Shown here: positions 61,689-64,000 of the stretch, in pieces | Position numbering within the stretch: position 1 is the stretch's first letter | Layout of the letters: each line of letters starts with the position of its first letter | Assembly (NCBI RefSeq): GCF_002968835.1 | Contig: NZ_PKQK01000001.1 | Location: 186,001 to 250,000 of the forward strand | Direction: 5' to 3' | Source: Paenibacillus sp. PCH8 | GTDB taxonomy: Bacteria > Bacillota > Bacilli > Paenibacillales > Paenibacillaceae | Length of the DNA: 64,000 nt | Translations under genes and position numbers: made by a program | Notes under the pieces: model-generated | Database searches by the model: none | What the model saw: only the letters and a program-made list of their open reading frames with translations | What the model was told of the DNA's origin: nothing

Positions 61689-62093
61689 ATGGAAATCAGC
61701 TATTTTTTACTCCCCCAAGCCGAAGTGGCCTATATCAAGTCTACCGCTTCCATGAAAGATGCTATTGAGCAACTGGAATCGCACCACTACACCGCCATTC
61801 CCGTGATTGACCAGGATGGAAAATATGTTGCTACCCTGTCCGAAGGCGATTTGTTATGGAAAATGCGAAATACACCCGGATTGACTTTCGATAATATGGA
61901 TCAGGTCCAAGTACATGAGATTAACAATCGGGTATATAATGAATGTGTATTCATTGAGGCTGAAATGGAGGATATGCTGACACTTGCAGCAGACCAAAAT
62001 TTTGTGCCCGTGGTGGATGTAGATCGTGTTTTCCTCGGTATTATCCGTCGTAAGGATATCATCGAATATTATACGCGTAACATCTCGGACTAA
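61689..62093 (+). CDS. CBS-domain-pair protein
   Basis: A 134-residue protein that is a single CBS pair: SMKDAIEQLESHHYTAIPVID with DGKYVATLSEGDLL, then AEMEDMLTLAADQNFVPVVD with FLGIIRRKDIIEY (each given as landmarks). It should bind an adenine nucleotide and act as a stand-alone sensor. AAGGAG lies 7 bases upstream of the ATG at 61689; ATG 61686 is equally possible. It diverges from the PBP gene. Confidence 0.88.
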   Translation: MEISYFLLPQAEVAYIKSTASMKDAIEQLESHHYTAIPVIDQDGKYVATLSEGDLLWKMRNTPGLTFDNMDQVQVHEINNRVYNECVFIEAEMEDMLTLAADQNFVPVVDVDRVFLGIIRRKDIIEYYTRNISD

Positions 62094-62133
62094 GCGTACA
62101 CAAAATGCCTGATAAACGAATAGTTCAAAAGTG

Positions 62134-62180
62134 AGAGGGTACTCCTGCGGTCATCACTGTCCGAGTGGGGTACCCTTTTC
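62134..62180 (+). terminator. Terminator after the CBS-domain gene
   Basis: AGGGTACTC and GAGTGGGGTACCCT form a stem over a long loop, followed by TTTC. It lies 40 bp after the CBS gene stop and also faces the convergent TPR gene. Confidence 0.65.
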
Positions 62181-62205
62181 GTTTCATGGTTTGGCAGGAA
62201 TTACT

Positions 62206-62646
62206 CTACTTGCGCTTAGCCCGCTCTTCCTTGTAATAGCTCAACACGTCTTTCGGGTTTCCCTGAAATGCACGCTCTTGGCCCAACTCATACGCCTGAT
62301 GCAGATACGAATACGCCTCGTCATGCTGTTCAAGTCTCATGCAGATTATGCCGAGATCGATTAACGGGCTCGTATTTCTACCCGTACTCCGCGTATGTAA
62401 CGATATCTCAGCCCACGGCTTCGCCAGTCCATACTGCTCCTGATCCATATGTGCATTTGCGTGGCAGGATGCGATCCAACTCGCAATCTCCCATTCCATC
62501 TTAGGCTCAGGCAACATTCCCCATGCCTGATCATACTAGATAAGGGCTTGTTCATGCTGTTGCGTCTCATCCAGCACATTACCGGCTTCTACCTTTTCAA
62601 TAATTTGTCGCTCCAGTTCAGCATGTTCCGGTGTCAGATCTTTCAT
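62206..62646 (-). pseudogene. TPR-like protein with an in-frame amber codon
   Basis: ATG at 62644-62646 overlaps the preceding stop as ATGA. The frame reads through DLTPEHAELERQIIEKVEAGN and stops at TAG 62536-62538 (codon 37), then continues without shift as YDQAWGMLPEPKMEWEIASW to a stop at 62206, 146 residues in all. The later part resembles tetratricopeptide helices (AYSYLHQAYELGQERAF). CAG to TAG would explain it. Such TPR proteins often accompany SUKH-type proteins. The lesion is a substitution, unlike the indels elsewhere. Confidence 0.75.
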
Positions 62647-63092
62647 TGCACCGTCTCCTGCTCCAGAACGAAATACCATTCCAGAAAAGCATTGAAATCA
62701 GCCCACTGTGGCTTACTCTCGCCATTAAGAAACCGTTCAATGGACTCGCCCAGTTCCACCAGCACCACTTCTCCCGTCTGACGATTGTAGAAAAATCCAC
62801 CTTCACCTTCAAAACTATCCAGTGGAATATACGCTTCCGGTAGTCCCAATGTGAGCTGTGCTACAGTCACGTCTTCCATATATACGGTGTTCTCCATAAC
62901 CCAGCAGATCTGATACAACTCCTGATGCCTGCTGTAGAAAGTCGGCCCATCCTCTGCATGTAGATAAAATTGTGCGAAATCCGACTGGAGATCAATCTCC
63001 AGCTTTTGCAATGCTTTTTCATATGCTACTGGAACATCTTCATGCCACCAGCCTTGCTCCTGGCAATGAGTGATTACTTTGGTGGATAACAT
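62643..63092 (-). CDS. SMI1/KNR4 (SUKH) family protein
   Basis: A 149-residue protein of the SUKH superfamily by look: a middle beta-rich region with AYIPLDSFEGEGGFFYNR and a typical end (PQWADFNAFLEWYFVLEQ). Many SUKH proteins are immunity factors for secreted nuclease toxins. No toxin gene is visible here, so the role is open. GGAGG lies upstream. It is translationally coupled to the TPR gene behind it. Confidence 0.7.
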   Translation of the reverse strand: MLSTKVITHCQEQGWWHEDVPVAYEKALQKLEIDLQSDFAQFYLHAEDGPTFYSRHQELYQICWVMENTVYMEDVTVAQLTLGLPEAYIPLDSFEGEGGFFYNRQTGEVVLVELGESIERFLNGESKPQWADFNAFLEWYFVLEQETVQ

Positions 63093-63170
63093 GGCAAGCC
63101 TCCTAATGATTAAACGTGTTGCAAAATACTGAATGATCCTAGTTATTGGTCAGTCAAAATCCAAGTTGGC

Positions 63171-63647
63171 TTACACCGATTTTACTGGAATCCACACTTG
63201 GGGAGGCGCGCCATGACCTCTGTACACTTCAAGTTCTGGTATCCCCGCATGATGATATGAAGTGGAAGGAAACCACTCTGTCATAATAAAGTGCCACAAC
63301 TGTTGTATCGCTTCCGACTCTAGTTCTTCAGCTTCAAATACCACCCATTGGGACGCGGGAAGTTCGATGGCAAACAAACCTTCAGGTACTTCACCTGAAT
63401 GGGAGGTTGCAATCCAGTATTCCATTTGGTCGCTTAGCAGTTCTCTCTGATCAACGCAGATTCCAACCAACCCGGAAATAGCCCCGTTGTTGTACTCCAT
63501 TAAACGTCCCTCAATCCCGTCTGCCAAAACATCTTGCCACATCTTTGGAATTTCTCTTAAATTCTCACCATCCACACATGAGAATGTTTGTTTAATGCCC
63601 ACAAAGGTAAGGGACTGCTGTTCGATCACATGTTCATGTACACTCAT
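63171..63647 (-). CDS. GyrI-like small-molecule-binding protein
   Basis: A 158-residue protein of the GyrI/AraC-effector-binding (SOUL-like) fold: SLTFVGIKQTF at the start, GLVGICVDQ in the middle, and WFPSTSYHHAGIPELEVYRG at the end (landmarks WFPSTSY and PELEVYR). Such proteins bind drugs or other small ligands and may act alone without a DNA-binding domain. Start MSVHEHV has GAGGAG upstream. It lies 78 bp before the SUKH gene. Confidence 0.8.
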   Translation of the reverse strand: MSVHEHVIEQQSLTFVGIKQTFSCVDGENLREIPKMWQDVLADGIEGRLMEYNNGAISGLVGICVDQRELLSDQMEYWIATSHSGEVPEGLFAIELPASQWVVFEAEELESEAIQQLWHFIMTEWFPSTSYHHAGIPELEVYRGHGAPPQVWIPVKSV

Positions 63648-63995
63648 TAGATGGACTCCTCTCAGAATAAACTCCATTATTGAGATATCTATACAGCATC
63701 ATCATTGGATGAAAGAAATACAGAGCGCTCTTTCTGCACATGCACTTCGCATCAGTTCCTGAAGTGCTTGTTCCATATATGATATATACCTCCGTTATGT
63801 CCTACAGATACTGTATCAAAAGAGCAGGACGATTGGAAATACAACTACTCCTATTCACATAAAAAAAAACGTAGCACTGCTCGTTGCTGGGCGGTTGAAT
63901 ATGCCAGATTCAGCTCCACTTTTATTCCCTTATTCTGGTGCAACTTTCTTCTTACTCGTTCGTCTAACTACTGACTACATATAAAGGAGATGACT
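63648..63995. other. Right-end intergenic
   Basis: No gene is seen. At the extreme right AAAGGAG (63983-63989) precedes an ATG at 63996-63998, so a plus-strand gene probably begins at the window edge; only one codon is visible and nothing can be said about it. Confidence 0.4.
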
Positions 63996-64000
63996 ATGCG

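Noticed and set aside
63861..63895. Terminator hairpin next to a run of nine A
   Set aside because: Only about four base pairs can form; the stem is too weak to call.

Overview
The window is chromosomal DNA from a Paenibacillus-type Firmicute. The evidence is the 16S rRNA (signatures read by eye on the minus strand), strong AAGGAGG ribosome sites, a PL3 pectate lyase of the kind known from P. amylolyticus, a B. subtilis-like nasB/nasC/nasA nitrate locus, and an adjacent dgk/dck kinase pair. I see no prophage, insertion sequence, CRISPR array or conjugation gene.

Layout. 1-7.9 kb: the start of a glycerol dehydrogenase gene, a PocR/AraC regulator, an aldo/keto reductase, two LysR regulators around a threonine-aldolase-like enzyme, a zinc-free quinone-reductase-like dehydrogenase and an FNT-family formate/nitrite channel. 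8.1-13.5 kb: a two-gene operon encoding a 1656-residue DUF4132/DUF5724-type protein and a 139-residue partner, both of unknown role. 13.9-19.9 kb: assimilatory nitrate reductase genes nasB-nasC, divergent from the transporter nasA. Two perfect TnrA/GlnR-type boxes lie in mirror orientation in the shared promoter region. 20-26.3 kb: fabF, an XRE/MmyB-like regulator, a response regulator and a large hybrid histidine kinase. 26.5-31.6 kb: a PAS mini-protein, a chemoreceptor and the methionine importer metN-metI-metQ. 31.8-34.1 kb: an exported beta-propeller protein. 34.2-37.4 kb: a TPP-riboswitch-controlled ECF importer (ykoE-ykoD-ykoC type) for a thiamine precursor. 37.6-39.5 kb: pectate lyase and a radical SAM/SPASM enzyme. 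39.9-42.7 kb: a second TPP riboswitch driving thiM-thiD-thiE. The two riboswitches place precursor uptake and salvage under one signal. 42.9-43.7 kb: a TipA-type MerR regulator with a classical 19-bp-spacer promoter. 45.3-46.6 kb: dgk-dck. 46.9-52.4 kb: a complete rRNA operon (16S-23S-5S, minus strand, no spacer tRNA) with twin promoters. 52.7-64 kb: a small basic protein, a TetR/MFS drug-efflux pair, a membrane trypsin-like protease with a zinc-ribbon/TPR partner, a VOC protein, a methyltransferase, a MecA-like class B PBP, a CBS-domain protein, a SUKH-family protein with a TPR partner, and a GyrI-like protein.

Two window-wide observations stand out. First, five genes (a small ORF near 3.7 kb, nasC, nasB, fabF, tipA-like) each carry one -1 frameshift that is repaired by adding back a single G or C. 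Such a uniform pattern, which also hits fabF, looks more like sequencing or assembly error than gene decay. A sixth gene has an in-frame amber codon, which is a different kind of lesion. Second, a 147-bp element occurs twice at identical length (40173-40319 and 43704-43850). It has matching ends that pair with each other and internal stems whose variable tips differ in sequence yet still pair. This is the best candidate in the window for an undescribed structured RNA or miniature mobile element.
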